Assembly (NCBI RefSeq): GCF_015291625.1
Contig: NZ_CP030047.1
Location: 6,324,001 to 6,388,000 of the forward strand
DNA: 64,000 nucleotides
Source: Bradyrhizobium sp. CCBAU 53421
Lineage (GTDB): Bacteria > Pseudomonadota > Alphaproteobacteria > Rhizobiales > Xanthobacteraceae
Direction: 5' to 3'
In this document: positions 1 through 7,753 of the stretch, in pieces
How positions within the stretch are numbered: the stretch's first letter is position 1
How the letters are laid out: every line of letters starts with the position of its first letter
Position numbers and translations under genes: made by a program
The notes under the pieces: model-generated
What the model was told of the DNA's origin: nothing
The model's input: the letters and a program-made list of their open reading frames with translations, nothing else
Databases searched by the model: none

Positions 1-387
1 AGCGGCCTCAGCGTTCGTTCCAACGCGCTGGGGCCGTTTCCTTTCACCGTGCTTCTACGGAATCCGCTTTGGGGACAAAGAGGTTTAGTGTCCCACACCG
101 GGCTATTTCATAAAGATCATTTTTTTGGTTATCCGGCAGGGGTCGCTTACGTAGGCGGCCCCTATTTTATGTGCGGCCCCCCGCTACGCGGCAGAGATTG
201 TAGTGAGCCACGTACAGGCCCACAGCAGCGGCGGGTGATCCAGCTTCCTTGAAAAGCCGTTGGTGAGGCGCGCGAAGCGCTTCCGCGTCGCGTCCACCAT
301 TCAGCGCGATCCCGCCCGCTCCGTTGGGGCAAGTAGATTATGTTGCTTGTGTAGGACGCGATTGACGGTGACGTCGGCAAACAGCCT
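1..387. other. Structured non-coding region with three hairpins
   Basis: No convincing gene is visible in these 387 bases. Three inverted repeats stand out: 4-13 with 26-35 (10-bp stem with one G-T pair, followed by a pyrimidine-rich tail), GGGACA/TGTCCC at 72-77 and 89-94, and 138-146 with 155-163 (about 9 bp, followed by TATTTTA). The first and third look like intrinsic terminators. Together the region could be the 3' end of a gene lying outside the window, or a short structured RNA. An open frame on the minus strand (162-380) is rich in Arg and Ser, has no recognisable composition or motif, and is not called. Confidence 0.35.
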
Positions 388-594
388 TTAGGTCGTGGAT
401 GATTGAAGCCCCCCAGCGCGCAGCCATTCGGTCATGCTGGCGCCGGCCTCAGCTTGCCGGGCTAGCTTCAGGAGCGCTTCTCTCTCGATACCTGGGGCGA
501 GCGCTGCGGCCTGTTCGCGTAGCTCTCTGGCTCTCTCAACAAGGCGCGCTTCAAGTGAATTGGTGTGTCTGACCCGACGTCGAATTTGGCCCAT
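388..594 (-). CDS. Small conserved hypothetical protein (68 aa)
   Basis: This encodes a very basic N-terminus (MGQIRRRVRHT) followed by an amphipathic Glu/Arg/Ala-rich stretch that should form one or two helices, then a short tail. No catalytic motif is visible and I do not recognise a named family. The style matches small helical proteins common in Bradyrhizobium. The frame is open upstream to 657, but the ATG at 594 is chosen because a purine-rich AGGGAGGAAAAAGG site lies just before it. It lies 68 bp downstream of another small gene on the same strand, so the two may be co-transcribed. Function unknown. Confidence 0.6.
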   Translation of the reverse strand: MGQIRRRVRHTNSLEARLVERARELREQAAALAPGIEREALLKLARQAEAGASMTEWLRAGGLQSSTT

Positions 595-662
595 GTGACC
601 TTTTTCCTCCCTCAGCTCCTTACGGGAACGGGGCTGTAAATCGACATGGGAACGCAAAGTTC

Positions 663-833
663 CTATCGGGCTTCCTTCATGGTCCGCTCGACTTCATCGG
701 CTAGCCTCCGGTGATGTGCGGCCAACTTGGCGAACAGCTCTTTCTTGGCCTCGTTGGTCGCCAGCTTGCTGATGAGCTCGCACTCTTCCGCCTCGACACG
801 AAGCTTCTCCAAGTGCGTCTGCATGTCCTTCAT
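663..833 (-). CDS. Small helical conserved hypothetical protein (56 aa)
   Basis: This 56-codon gene begins MKDMQTHLEKLRVEAEECEL and continues as an almost uninterrupted charged amphipathic helix (an ELFAKLAAHHRRLADEVER-type C-terminus). Proteins of this size and pattern recur in Bradyrhizobium genomes, often in stress- or oxygen-responsive neighbourhoods (general knowledge, not checked here). A GGGAG ribosome-binding site sits about seven bases before the ATG. Codon use is normal for the window. A FixK/FNR-like box lies about 110-120 bp upstream of the start. The partner 68-aa gene follows on the same strand. No enzymatic motif is present. A role as a small regulatory or stress protein is a guess. 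Confidence 0.65.
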   Translation of the reverse strand: MKDMQTHLEKLRVEAEECELISKLATNEAKKELFAKLAAHHRRLADEVERTMKEAR

Positions 834-941
834 GGGCAGTCTCCCGAGATCGGGGGATCATTGCACGGGGAACAAGCCGCGCAATACGACTTCTGGAACT
901 CCGGTCACCCACGGAGAACCCCGGGATTGGATCTAAATCCT

Positions 942-955
942 TTGATCTAGATCAT
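942..955 (-). promoter_or_regulatory. FixK2/FNR-like box
   Basis: The sequence TTGATCTAGATCAT matches the FNR/FixK family consensus TTGAT-N4-ATCAA except for the last base. In Bradyrhizobium, FixK2 activates microoxic genes through TTGA-N6-TCAA-like sites (established). The box lies 109-122 bp upstream of the ATG of the 56-aa gene, so a promoter with a leader of about 60-70 nt would fit activation from near -40. It also lies about 95 bp beyond the feuQ stop and is not expected to affect feuQ. Binding is inferred from sequence only. Confidence 0.45.
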
Positions 956-1049
956 GGGCGGGCGTCCCACACGGGGGCTGACAGCACCTACAAGCGGGAA
1001 AGGGAGCGCACCGCCTTCGTGACCACCATTCAACCTAATCTCTCCCGCC

Positions 1050-2426
1050 CTACACCGCCGGCAACACCAGCTCGGCCCGCAAGCCGCCGATCGGCGCGTC
1101 ACTCAGCGCGAGCTTGCCGCCATAGAGGCCGGCGAGATCGGTCACGATCGAGAGGCCAAGCCCCGAGCCGGGCTTGGATTCGTCGAGCCGCTGTCCGCGC
1201 CGCGACACCTGGGCGCGCTCGGCCTCCGACAGGCCGCGCCCGTCGTCGTCGACCACGATGCGCAACCTGGGTCCGGCGCCCGAAGCCTCCGGCGGGACCA
1301 CGCCGACCTCGATGAACACCTGCGAGGCCGCCCATTTGCAGGCATTGTCGACGAGATTGCCGACCATCTCCTCGAGGTCCTGCCGCTCGCCGCGAAACCG
1401 CGCCGCCGGATCGGCCTTCGCCTCGATCGCGAGGTCGCGGTCGCGATGGATCTTCTCCATGGTCCTGCGCAACGCCTCGATCACAGGGGCGACGTCGGTG
1501 ATGGTGCTGACGATGGTGGCGCGGGCGGCGATCCGCGCGCGCTCGAGGTGGTGCGCGACCTGGTCGCGCATCAAATCGGCCTGCTCCAGCACCTTGCTGG
1601 CAAAGGAATCGCCGGCATGCGCGCCCGCCTCGTTCACGATCACCGACAGCGGCGTCTTGATCGCGTGCGCGAGGTTGCCGACATGGGTGCGCGAGCGCTC
1701 GACGATCTCCCGGTTGGCGTCGATCAGCGCGTTGGTCTCGCGCGCGAGCGGCGCGATCTCGACCGGAAACCGGCCCTCCAGCCGCTCGGCGCGGCCGGAG
1801 CGGATGTCGGCGATCGCATCCGAGATGCGCTTGAGCGGCGCGAGGCCATAGCGCACCTGGAAGATCGTGGTCAGCAGCAGCACGATGCCCAGCGCAGCGA
1901 AGGTGCCGCCGAGGTAATAGTCGAAGCTGCGCGTCTCATCGAAGATCTCGGTGGCATCGCCGGCAACGCTGACCAGGAACTTGCCGTCCGCGCCGAGATC
2001 GACCGGCCGCTCCACTACCCGCAGGCTCTGGCCTTCGGGCCCGTCGACATAGCCGAGGCGGACGCCGGCGGCGGTCAGCTCGGCGCCGTGCTCCTCGAGC
2101 TTGGGCAGCTTCTTGTCCCACAGTGAGCGCGAGGCGCGGGTCTCGCCCTTTTCGGTATCGGTGCGGGTGATCTGCCAGTACCAGCCCGACAGCGGCAGGT
2201 CGAACAGCGGCTCGCCAAGCGATTGGAACTGGCGGTCCGCCGGCTCGTCCGGCGTTGCCACCTCGGCGATCAGGGTGCGCAGATAGAGATTCAGCCGCCG
2301 GTCGAAGGCGCGCTCGGTCGCGTCGCGATAGACCGACGACAGGATGACGCCGGTGATCGCCAGGATCACCACCACCCAGGCGGTCGCCGAGACGAACAGG
2401 CGGGTCGCAAGCGAGCTGCCGCCCAT
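1050..2426 (-). CDS. feuQ: Sensor histidine kinase, FeuQ-like
   Basis: This is a 458-residue inner-membrane sensor kinase. A first membrane helix (about 11-31), a periplasmic sensor domain (about 35-170) and a second helix (about 172-190) are followed by a HAMP-like linker. The dimerisation/phosphoacceptor box contains His254 in NLAHAIKTPL. The ATPase domain has the N box NLVDNACKWA (357-366), G1 DDDGRGL (393-399) and G2 GSGLGLSI (420-427). It is 207 bp downstream of the FeuP-like regulator on the same strand. In Sinorhizobium, FeuPQ controls cyclic glucan export and symbiosis (established for that organism). Placement beside an EPS locus suits a cell-envelope sensor. The signal is unknown. 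Confidence 0.85.
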   Translation of the reverse strand: MGGSSLATRLFVSATAWVVVILAITGVILSSVYRDATERAFDRRLNLYLRTLIAEVATPDEPADRQFQSLGEPLFDLPLSGWYWQITRTDTEKGETRASRSLWDKKLPKLEEHGAELTAAGVRLGYVDGPEGQSLRVVERPVDLGADGKFLVSVAGDATEIFDETRSFDYYLGGTFAALGIVLLLTTIFQVRYGLAPLKRISDAIADIRSGRAERLEGRFPVEIAPLARETNALIDANREIVERSRTHVGNLAHAIKTPLSVIVNEAGAHAGDSFASKVLEQADLMRDQVAHHLERARIAARATIVSTITDVAPVIEALRRTMEKIHRDRDLAIEAKADPAARFRGERQDLEEMVGNLVDNACKWAASQVFIEVGVVPPEASGAGPRLRIVVDDDGRGLSEAERAQVSRRGQRLDESKPGSGLGLSIVTDLAGLYGGKLALSDAPIGGLRAELVLPAV

Positions 2427-2547
2427 CAGGGCACAGTCTCGAACAGCGTGTCAGCGGCAACAGACATCAGGGATTCAAACATTGGCGAATCCAGTTTCTC
2501 CTGGCTCGGATCATGCCAATGCCCGCATGGCGATCAAGCGCCTTAAG

Positions 2548-2599
2548 AGCATGATCCGATTGAACAGGATATCCTCTTATCCTGTTGTTTGATCGCGCT
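2548..2599. repeat. Palindromic intergenic element between feuP and feuQ
   Basis: A 9-bp perfect stem (AACAGGATA at 2563-2571, TATCCTGTT at 2578-2586, 6-nt loop) is extended by outer arms AGC..GATC and GATC..GCT. It therefore forms a roughly 50-nt imperfect hairpin in the 207-bp feuP-feuQ spacer. The right arm ends GATCGCGCT, similar to the GCGCGATGA arms of hairpins at 17550 and 21256. It may attenuate feuQ transcription, stabilise the feuP message, or simply be a dispersed palindromic repeat. Confidence 0.5.
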
Positions 2600-2633
2600 T
2601 TCCTCGCGCGAGCCGGTTCGTTCAACAAATGCT

Positions 2634-3296
2634 TTAGGTCGGCGGCGACAGCATGTAGCCGAGGCCCCGAACCGTCTGGATGATATCGACTTCCAGCTTC
2701 TTGCGGATGCGGCCGACGAACACCTCGATGGTGTTGGAGTCGCGATCGAAGTCCTGGTCGTAGAGATGCTCGACCAGCTCGGTGCGCGACACCACCCGCC
2801 CGGTGTGGTGCATCAGATAATCAAGAAGGTTGTACTCGTGCGAGGTCAGCTTGATCGGGTTGCCGTTGACGGTGACCCGCTTGGTCCGGGTATTGAGCGC
2901 CACCGGCCCGCAGTTCAGCTCGACCTGGGCATGCCCGGTCGCGCGGCGCAGCAGCGCGCGGATCCGCGCCAGCACCTCCTCGAGATGGAACGGTTTTGCG
3001 ACATAGTCGTCGGCGCCGGCATCGAAGCCCTGAACCTTGTCGCTCCAGCGGTCACGCGCGGTGAGAATCAGCACCGGCATCACCCGCTTGTTGCGCCGCC
3101 AGGCCTCAAGCACCGAGATACCGTCCATCTTCGGCAGGCCGATATCCAGCACGACGGCGTCGTAGGGCTCGCTGTCGCCGAGGAAATGCCCCTCCTCGCC
3201 GTCGAACGCGCGATCGACCACATAGCCGGCGTCCGTCAGCGCGGTGGTGAGCTGGCGGTTCAGATCCGGGTCATCCTCAACGACGAGCAGACGCAC
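2634..3296 (-). CDS. feuP: OmpR-family response regulator, FeuP-like
   Basis: This 220-residue regulator has an N-terminal receiver domain with acidic pocket E7-D8-D9 and phosphoacceptor Asp51 (VVLDIGLPKMDG). It has a C-terminal winged-helix DNA-binding domain (about 125-218) ending in GRIRKKLEVDIIQTVRGLGY. The sequence from VVDRAFDGEEGHFLGD onward closely resembles the FeuP group of Rhizobiales as I remember it. It is the first gene of a two-gene unit with the sensor kinase downstream. The 372-bp region upstream includes a perfect 16-bp palindrome that could be an operator. Exact targets cannot be read from the sequence. Confidence 0.85.
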   Translation of the reverse strand: MRLLVVEDDPDLNRQLTTALTDAGYVVDRAFDGEEGHFLGDSEPYDAVVLDIGLPKMDGISVLEAWRRNKRVMPVLILTARDRWSDKVQGFDAGADDYVAKPFHLEEVLARIRALLRRATGHAQVELNCGPVALNTRTKRVTVNGNPIKLTSHEYNLLDYLMHHTGRVVSRTELVEHLYDQDFDRDSNTIEVFVGRIRKKLEVDIIQTVRGLGYMLSPPT

Positions 3297-3668
3297 TTTA
3301 GCCTCCGAGAGTGAGCATTGCGATGTTCCGGCATCAAATGAGGCTGCCGGCCGTGAACGGCCTATGAATGGAGCCGCAACGCAAAGCTTATTTTTTCGTC
3401 AGGTGCACCATCCGGGGAACCCGCGCAAGCAGCGCAGGTTCCATCAAACAGATACGGGTGGATCGGGATTGGGTTCCAGATTGAGGTAATTAATTACCTG
3501 AAATTTGGATACCCGCTGCTGACCTATCATCGCAAGCGGGCGTCGTCAGCGTCGTGAGCATGCTCACACAACGCGGCGGGTTAACCTTCGGCGGGCATTT
3601 AATTATCGCGGACAGGAGCGATGCGCTAATCCAGCGCGCGGCAGGGCACAGGGACCGGGAATAGTTGA
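3297..3668. other. Intergenic region upstream of feuP and of the VanZ-like gene
   Basis: This 372-bp divergent spacer has no credible gene. It must hold the feuP promoter on the minus strand and the promoter for the VanZ-like gene on the plus strand. The most striking element is the 16-bp perfect palindrome at 3484-3499. AT content rises around 3480-3520 and 3590-3610, which are likely promoter areas, but no confident -35/-10 pair was assigned. Confidence 0.5.
3484..3499. promoter_or_regulatory. Perfect 16-bp palindrome, putative operator
   Basis: AGGTAATTAATTACCT is an exact inverted repeat with no spacer, lying in AT-rich DNA about 190 bp upstream of feuP and 170 bp upstream of the VanZ-like gene. 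A 16-bp perfect palindrome is not expected by chance in a few hundred bases and is typical of a dimeric regulator site. The cognate regulator is unknown. Confidence 0.5.
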
Positions 3669-4052
3669 TTGCCTGTTTCGAAGATCAGGACGTTTGGTGT
3701 GGCCGCCGGCTGGCTTGCGCTGGCCTTCATCGCATTCGTCACATTGTCCCCGATCCAGGACCGTCCGTCGTTCTTCCATCCTCAGACCGAGCGCTTCGCT
3801 GCGTTTGCAGTGATGGCGATGGCCTTTGTGCTGGGTTACCCGCGGCGTACCGCGCTGATCGTGCTCTTTGTGGTCTTCAGTTCGTTCACACTCGAGGCGA
3901 TGCAATTGCTGACACCGGACCGTCACGGCCGGCTGCTTGATGCGATCGTGAAGGTGGCGGGAGGTCTCGCCGGCGTCGGCGCGGGTCACCTCATCCTGCT
4001 GGTGCTGCGCAGCCAGTTCGGCCGGCTGAGGTCGCGCGCGGACGCAACGTGA
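3669..4052 (+). CDS. VanZ-like small membrane protein
   Basis: This encodes 127 residues with four hydrophobic segments (about 7-27, 45-60, 63-80, 92-112). It contains FITLSPIQ-like and TLEAMQLLTPDRHGRLLDAIV-like signatures of VanZ-family proteins: a polar or acidic residue within the second half and a conserved RHGR-D region. Such proteins are frequent next to EPS genes in Rhizobiales. Their biochemical role is unknown outside teicoplanin resistance in Gram-positives. The start is a TTG preceded by GGACCGGGAA. It ends 13 bp before a convergent small gene. Confidence 0.7.
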   Translation: MPVSKIRTFGVAAGWLALAFIAFVTLSPIQDRPSFFHPQTERFAAFAVMAMAFVLGYPRRTALIVLFVVFSSFTLEAMQLLTPDRHGRLLDAIVKVAGGLAGVGAGHLILLVLRSQFGRLRSRADAT

Positions 4053-4065
4053 TCCTCCGGACGGC

Positions 4066-4311
4066 TCAATCGCGCTTCGGAGCTTCCGCGGACCTGGTGC
4101 CGCCTTGCGCCATGCATTGCTGAAAGAAGTGCAGCCGGTCGCCATTCATCGGTGCGACACCCGGCCGCTTGTACGGATAGACCATATAAGCCGCGCGCAA
4201 GCATCGCTTCGCGGTCTCGGCATCGGGTGCCGCGATGGCGGCGCTCGACCACAGCAACAGCGCCAGCACGGCGCTGAACCGGACGGCCGCACCGCTCACG
4301 GCTTCTCGCAT
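4066..4311 (-). CDS. Small secreted Cys-containing hypothetical protein
   Basis: This is an 81-residue protein starting at the ATG at 4311. It has a signal peptide (hydrophobic FSAVLALLLWSSAAIAA, likely cleaved after AIAA) and a mature part of about 53 residues with two cysteines (KRCLRAAYMVYPYKRPGV, FFQQCMAQGG), which could form one disulfide in the periplasm. It overlaps the 3' end of the 382-aa gene by 16 bp in another frame on the same strand, so the two are probably co-expressed. The family was not recognised. Confidence 0.6.
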   Translation of the reverse strand: MREAVSGAAVRFSAVLALLLWSSAAIAAPDAETAKRCLRAAYMVYPYKRPGVAPMNGDRLHFFQQCMAQGGTRSAEAPKRD

Positions 4312-5444
4312 TCCGAGTAGAACACGCCATTCGCGGCCGCCAGCCGCTGCAGGCAATGCCGCTTGTCCGTCACTGCGCCCTCGACGGTGAAATCATAGGC
4401 CTGCGCCTTCAGGATCAGGGCGTAGCGTCCCGGCGACAGCGGCGCATCGTCGCGCGGCTCGATCTCGAACATCTGCGGATCCTCCTTGAGCGGCGCGGCG
4501 CGGAACGGGATCGAGATGTTGCGGATCACCCAGGTGTCGTCGCCCGGCGTGACCACGGGCTTGCCGGTCGCGTCGAACGTGGTCTGCCGGGTCACGCGCG
4601 CGATCAGCCTCACGTCGATCGGATCTGACGCACCGCTGGAGCCTTCGCGGCGGAACACGATGAAGCGGAGATGCCCGTCCGGCAATGTGGTCTCGCTCGG
4701 CCGCGTGATCGCCGCCGAAATCGCGATGCGGGGATCCGGCGCGCGGCCCTGGATCAGCTGCAGCTCGGAAAGCTTGCCGCCGCTCTCGGCGTAAACGCCG
4801 TAGGCGGTCGGCAACGGCCGCTGCGGCGCCGGCGCCACGGCGGCCACGGCCTGGGCAGGCACCGCGGCAACGACCGCCGGCCTTCGGGTTTCAGCCGGCA
4901 CCGGCGCGAGCGTTCCCGCAATCATCGCGCGCGCTGCGGCCAGCGACACGCCGCGTTGTTGCAGCACGACAACGGCCGCGACCAGTGCAAAGAAGCCAAG
5001 CATCGCAACGTAACGCAGCGGCGCCGATGACGACCACCGCGGCCGGCGCGGCGCCTCGGCGCGATCGAGCGTCGTGACAAATGCCTCCTCGGCATCGATC
5101 CGGGGAGGCCCCTCGATCCGCCGCGCGGCGCCTGCCGCCTCCAGGAAGGTGGGCAGCGCCCGCGCCGGCGGCACCGAAAACCTTTCGAACACATTGCTCG
5201 CGGTGTGCGCCTCGACGCCTTCGATCGCCGCCTCCAGCGCCTGCATCAGGCGCTGTTTTTCCTTGGGATCCTCGTGCGCGAGCTGCTGCAGCTTCTGGCG
5301 CGCGAGCTCGTAGACCGCGCTGCGCAGCTGTTGCGGGTCGGAACTGACGGAGTCGATGGTTCGCGCCAGCACCAGCGCGAACTCCACCTCGGGATGCGCA
5401 GCGCCGATGTCCCGGACCGTCCTCTGGGCTGGCGTCGACGTCAT
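4296..5444 (-). CDS. Membrane-anchored hypothetical protein (382 aa)
   Basis: The N-terminal cytoplasmic part (1-140) is helical and Ala/Glu/Leu-rich. One membrane segment lies at about 144-161 (YVAMLGFFALVAAVVVL). A Pro/Ala-rich linker (about 180-215) and a C-terminal beta-rich periplasmic domain (about 215-382) with a C-terminal disulfide candidate (Cys near 362 and 379) follow. The architecture (cytoplasmic helices, single membrane pass, extracytoplasmic domain) suggests a bitopic signalling or scaffold protein. It is not a known enzyme and no domain was recognised. A TGTTAG box lies four bases upstream of the ATG and a TTAACATT box about 45 bp upstream, as in other operons here. Confidence 0.65.
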   Translation of the reverse strand: MTSTPAQRTVRDIGAAHPEVEFALVLARTIDSVSSDPQQLRSAVYELARQKLQQLAHEDPKEKQRLMQALEAAIEGVEAHTASNVFERFSVPPARALPTFLEAAGAARRIEGPPRIDAEEAFVTTLDRAEAPRRPRWSSSAPLRYVAMLGFFALVAAVVVLQQRGVSLAAARAMIAGTLAPVPAETRRPAVVAAVPAQAVAAVAPAPQRPLPTAYGVYAESGGKLSELQLIQGRAPDPRIAISAAITRPSETTLPDGHLRFIVFRREGSSGASDPIDVRLIARVTRQTTFDATGKPVVTPGDDTWVIRNISIPFRAAPLKEDPQMFEIEPRDDAPLSPGRYALILKAQAYDFTVEGAVTDKRHCLQRLAAANGVFYSECEKP

Positions 5445-5575
5445 GAATGTTAGTCTGGTTTGCCCATAAAGTTACGATACTCTATGTGGCTTTTAACATT
5501 AACACAAATGGCGCACCCGCGGATGACAGCGCGGCAGGGCCATACCGATCCGAGCTGGATTGAGGCCGCAATCGG

Positions 5576-6571
5576 CTAGCGCCGGCGCGGATGTGCCTTC
5601 TGGTGCCACGCCCAGGCCGAGCGAATGATGTAGCCGAGATCCGACCGGCTCGCCTTGAAGCCGAGGCCGCGCTCGGACTTGGCGGGATCGGCGACCAGGA
5701 TCGGCGGATCGCCGGCCCTGCGCTCGCGCACCACGCTCGGCACCGCTTCGCCGGTCTCGGCGCGGATCGCGTCCAGCACCTCGCGTACCGAATAGCCGGT
5801 GCCGGTGCCGAGGTTGAACACGCCGCCGGCGTCGCCCTTCAACAGCAGCTCGAGCGCTGCGATATGGGCGGCGGCGAGATCGTCGACATGGATGTAGTCG
5901 CGCACCGCGGTGCCGTCAGGCGTATCATAGTCTTCGCCGAAGATCGCGAAATCCGGCACGTGTCCCAGCAATGCCATCAGCGCGCGCGGAATCAAATGCG
6001 TCTCGGGATCGCGGAGTTCGCCGATGGCGCCGGAGGCATCGGCACCGCAGGCATTGAAGTAGCGCAGGCAGACCGATTTGAACTGATAGGCGGCGCGATA
6101 ATCATCGAGCATCTGCTCGATCATGTATTTGGAGCGGCCGTAGGGATTGACGGTCGGCCCTGCGGCGCTCTCGGGAATCGGATCGCGGCCGGCATTGCCA
6201 TAGACGGCACCCGTAGAGGAGAACACCAGGCGGTCGCAGCCCGCCTCGCGCATGCCGCGCAGCAGGCCGAGCGTGCCGGCAACGTTGTTGGTGAAGTATT
6301 TCTGCGGATCCGCGACGGACTCGCCGACCGCGCTGAACGCGGCGAAATGCATCACGGCAAGCGCATTGTGCCCGCGGATGGTGGCAGTGATCTTGTCGTG
6401 ATCGGCGACGTCGCCGGTCACGAGCGGTCCCCACTGCACGAAGTTGCGATGGCCGGTGGACAGATTGTCATAGACGACCGGGACGAACCCGGCCTCGGCG
6501 ACCGCCTTGGCGCAATGGGATCCGATATATCCCGCGCCGCCCGTGATGAGGATCGAACCTCTGCTCGTCAT
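5576..6571 (-). CDS. exoB: UDP-glucose 4-epimerase (GalE/ExoB)
   Basis: This converts UDP-glucose to UDP-galactose in the cytoplasm, supplying galactose for EPS. The 331-residue protein is a short-chain dehydrogenase-type epimerase. The NAD-binding motif GGAGYIGS is at 11-18, the catalytic Ser/Thr region at FSSTGAVYG and the YxxxK motif at Tyr144-Lys148 (YGRSK). The length is normal for the family. The ATG at 6571 is chosen over an in-frame GTG at 6598 because the Rossmann strand begins directly after it and a GGGACGG purine run sits upstream. It stands alone between intergenic regions on the minus strand. Confidence in the reaction is high. Confidence 0.92.
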   Translation of the reverse strand: MTSRGSILITGGAGYIGSHCAKAVAEAGFVPVVYDNLSTGHRNFVQWGPLVTGDVADHDKITATIRGHNALAVMHFAAFSAVGESVADPQKYFTNNVAGTLGLLRGMREAGCDRLVFSSTGAVYGNAGRDPIPESAAGPTVNPYGRSKYMIEQMLDDYRAAYQFKSVCLRYFNACGADASGAIGELRDPETHLIPRALMALLGHVPDFAIFGEDYDTPDGTAVRDYIHVDDLAAAHIAALELLLKGDAGGVFNLGTGTGYSVREVLDAIRAETGEAVPSVVRERRAGDPPILVADPAKSERGLGFKASRSDLGYIIRSAWAWHQKAHPRRR

Positions 6572-6710
6572 CGAAAATGCCGTCCCTGCGCGGACCAATC
6601 CCGCGCCTCAACAAAGGCAATGATCGCATGGGTACGACATTCCGTCCGGCGCGGCAAAATGCCGATGGGAATAGCGTTAAGACCGAACGGATTGAGTGCA
6701 GCAGTGACGG

Positions 6711-6968
6711 TTAACGCGACCCCAGCGGCACGTTGGTCTGCTGCCCGACCGGCGGCGCGTGTCGCGGTTGCCGCCCGTAGGGGTAAACCGGTGTTGCCGG
6801 CGGGACCGGCCGGGTCGCCTGCGGCCGCGATGTCGGGACGCCGCCGCCCGGGCCATCGATCGAGTAGCGCGTGCCGCCCTGTGAGGTCTGCCCGGTGCCC
6901 TGTGCGAACACGGGAGCCGCTGCGGCGACGACCAGCGTCGCAATCGTGACAAGGCCGGCCAGCTTCAT
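6711..6968 (-). CDS. Small secreted Pro-rich protein
   Basis: This 85-residue protein has a clear signal peptide (MKLAGLVTIATLVVAAAAPVFA, probable cleavage after VFA). The mature part is short, Gly/Pro/Gln-rich and probably disordered, with repeated Pro-Pro and Gly-Gly pairs and no cysteine. No domain was recognised. It is possibly a periplasmic or cell-surface accessory protein. It lies about 140 bp upstream of exoB on the same strand. Confidence 0.6.
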   Translation of the reverse strand: MKLAGLVTIATLVVAAAAPVFAQGTGQTSQGGTRYSIDGPGGGVPTSRPQATRPVPPATPVYPYGRQPRHAPPVGQQTNVPLGSR

Positions 6969-7073
6969 GTCGATGCCTCGATGGGGTGGACCGGGTTAAC
7001 CGGTCACGCCTCCAATCGTTCCGGAATGTTGTCGCTGCGCGCTTGCGACCTTCATCATCCCGAATACGAAAGC

Positions 7074-7099
7074 GGCGCGGCGAAGTGTCTCGCCGCGCC
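7074..7099 (-). terminator. Hairpin downstream of the BTLCP gene
   Basis: A perfect 10-bp stem (GGCGCGGCGA at 7074-7083, TCGCCGCGCC at 7090-7099) with a six-base loop lies about 30 bp past the stop of the minus-strand BTLCP gene. On that strand it is followed by GCTTTCG, a weak U tract. It is a likely intrinsic terminator. Confidence 0.6.
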
Positions 7100-7129
7100 A
7101 CGTTCTATCGATGGGACTAGCTCGAAGAT

Positions 7130-7753
7130 TCAGGCGCCGGCCTGCGCGACGGCGGCCCAGTGGTCGGGATTCGCCGGGGTCTGCATCCTGACCCAGCGAT
7201 AGCGCGCCTGCGACCAGCTGCGGATCTGCGCGTTCAGATTGTCGAGCACGACATCGCCGCCCTCGACGCGGACCACCAGCACGAGATGATGCTCGCCCCA
7301 GGAGGTCACCACCTCGCTCAGCAACAGGTTGCGCATCGGCCAGCCGCGCGCCAACAGCTCATGGCGCTTGCTGACCGCATAGTCGTTGCAATCGCCGCGT
7401 GCCGGATTGATCAGCCATTCCTCGCCGGCGAGGCCGCGTTCGTTGCGCTGTGGCACGATGCTGCGATTGACCGCGGCATTGACCTCGATCAGGTCGGCGA
7501 TGCGCTGCTTGGTCAGACGCGTGGCGCCGCCGCGGAACACAATGCGCGCCTTCGGCTTGCATTCGTCGGCATAGCGCATGCAGAACATGGTGTAGGCCAT
7601 CGGCGCCAGTGTCGGCTCGCTGAAGCGGATCTTCTCGACCACGCCGCGCAGCGGCAGCGGGAAGCCGATCATTCCGGCCTCGGTGTGCTGCGCGCTGGTC
7701 CCGAGCGCGACGATGGCCAGAAGCAGGGCCATCACTCTCTTGACGCTGTACAT
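7130..7753 (-). CDS. LapG-like BTLCP periplasmic cysteine peptidase
   Basis: This 207-residue secreted protein has a signal peptide (about 1-26). It contains the bacterial transglutaminase-like cysteine proteinase fold (DUF920, the family that includes LapG). The triad is visible: Cys122 in GDCNDYAV, His156 in GEHHLVLVV and Asp171 in VVLDNLN. LapG-type members cut RTX adhesins near the cell surface to release them (established in Pseudomonas and Legionella). Two RTX proteins and a type I exporter lie 20-30 kb away in this locus, so it may process them (inference). The residue after the catalytic Cys is Asn where LapG proteins usually carry an acidic calcium ligand, so calcium dependence may differ. 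It is a single-gene unit. Confidence 0.85.
   Translation of the reverse strand: MYSVKRVMALLLAIVALGTSAQHTEAGMIGFPLPLRGVVEKIRFSEPTLAPMAYTMFCMRYADECKPKARIVFRGGATRLTKQRIADLIEVNAAVNRSIVPQRNERGLAGEEWLINPARGDCNDYAVSKRHELLARGWPMRNLLLSEVVTSWGEHHLVLVVRVEGGDVVLDNLNAQIRSWSQARYRWVRMQTPANPDHWAAVAQAGA

Noticed and set aside
4066..4356. Longer start (4356) for the small Cys-containing secreted protein
   Set aside because: The first 15 residues would precede an otherwise normal signal peptide and increase the overlap with the upstream gene. ATG 4311 gives a standard signal sequence.
5591..6949. Long open frame (452 codons) on the plus strand opposite exoB
   Set aside because: It is an antisense shadow caused by high-GC codon bias. 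exoB on the other strand has full family motifs, while this frame has none and is rich in Arg, Ala and His.
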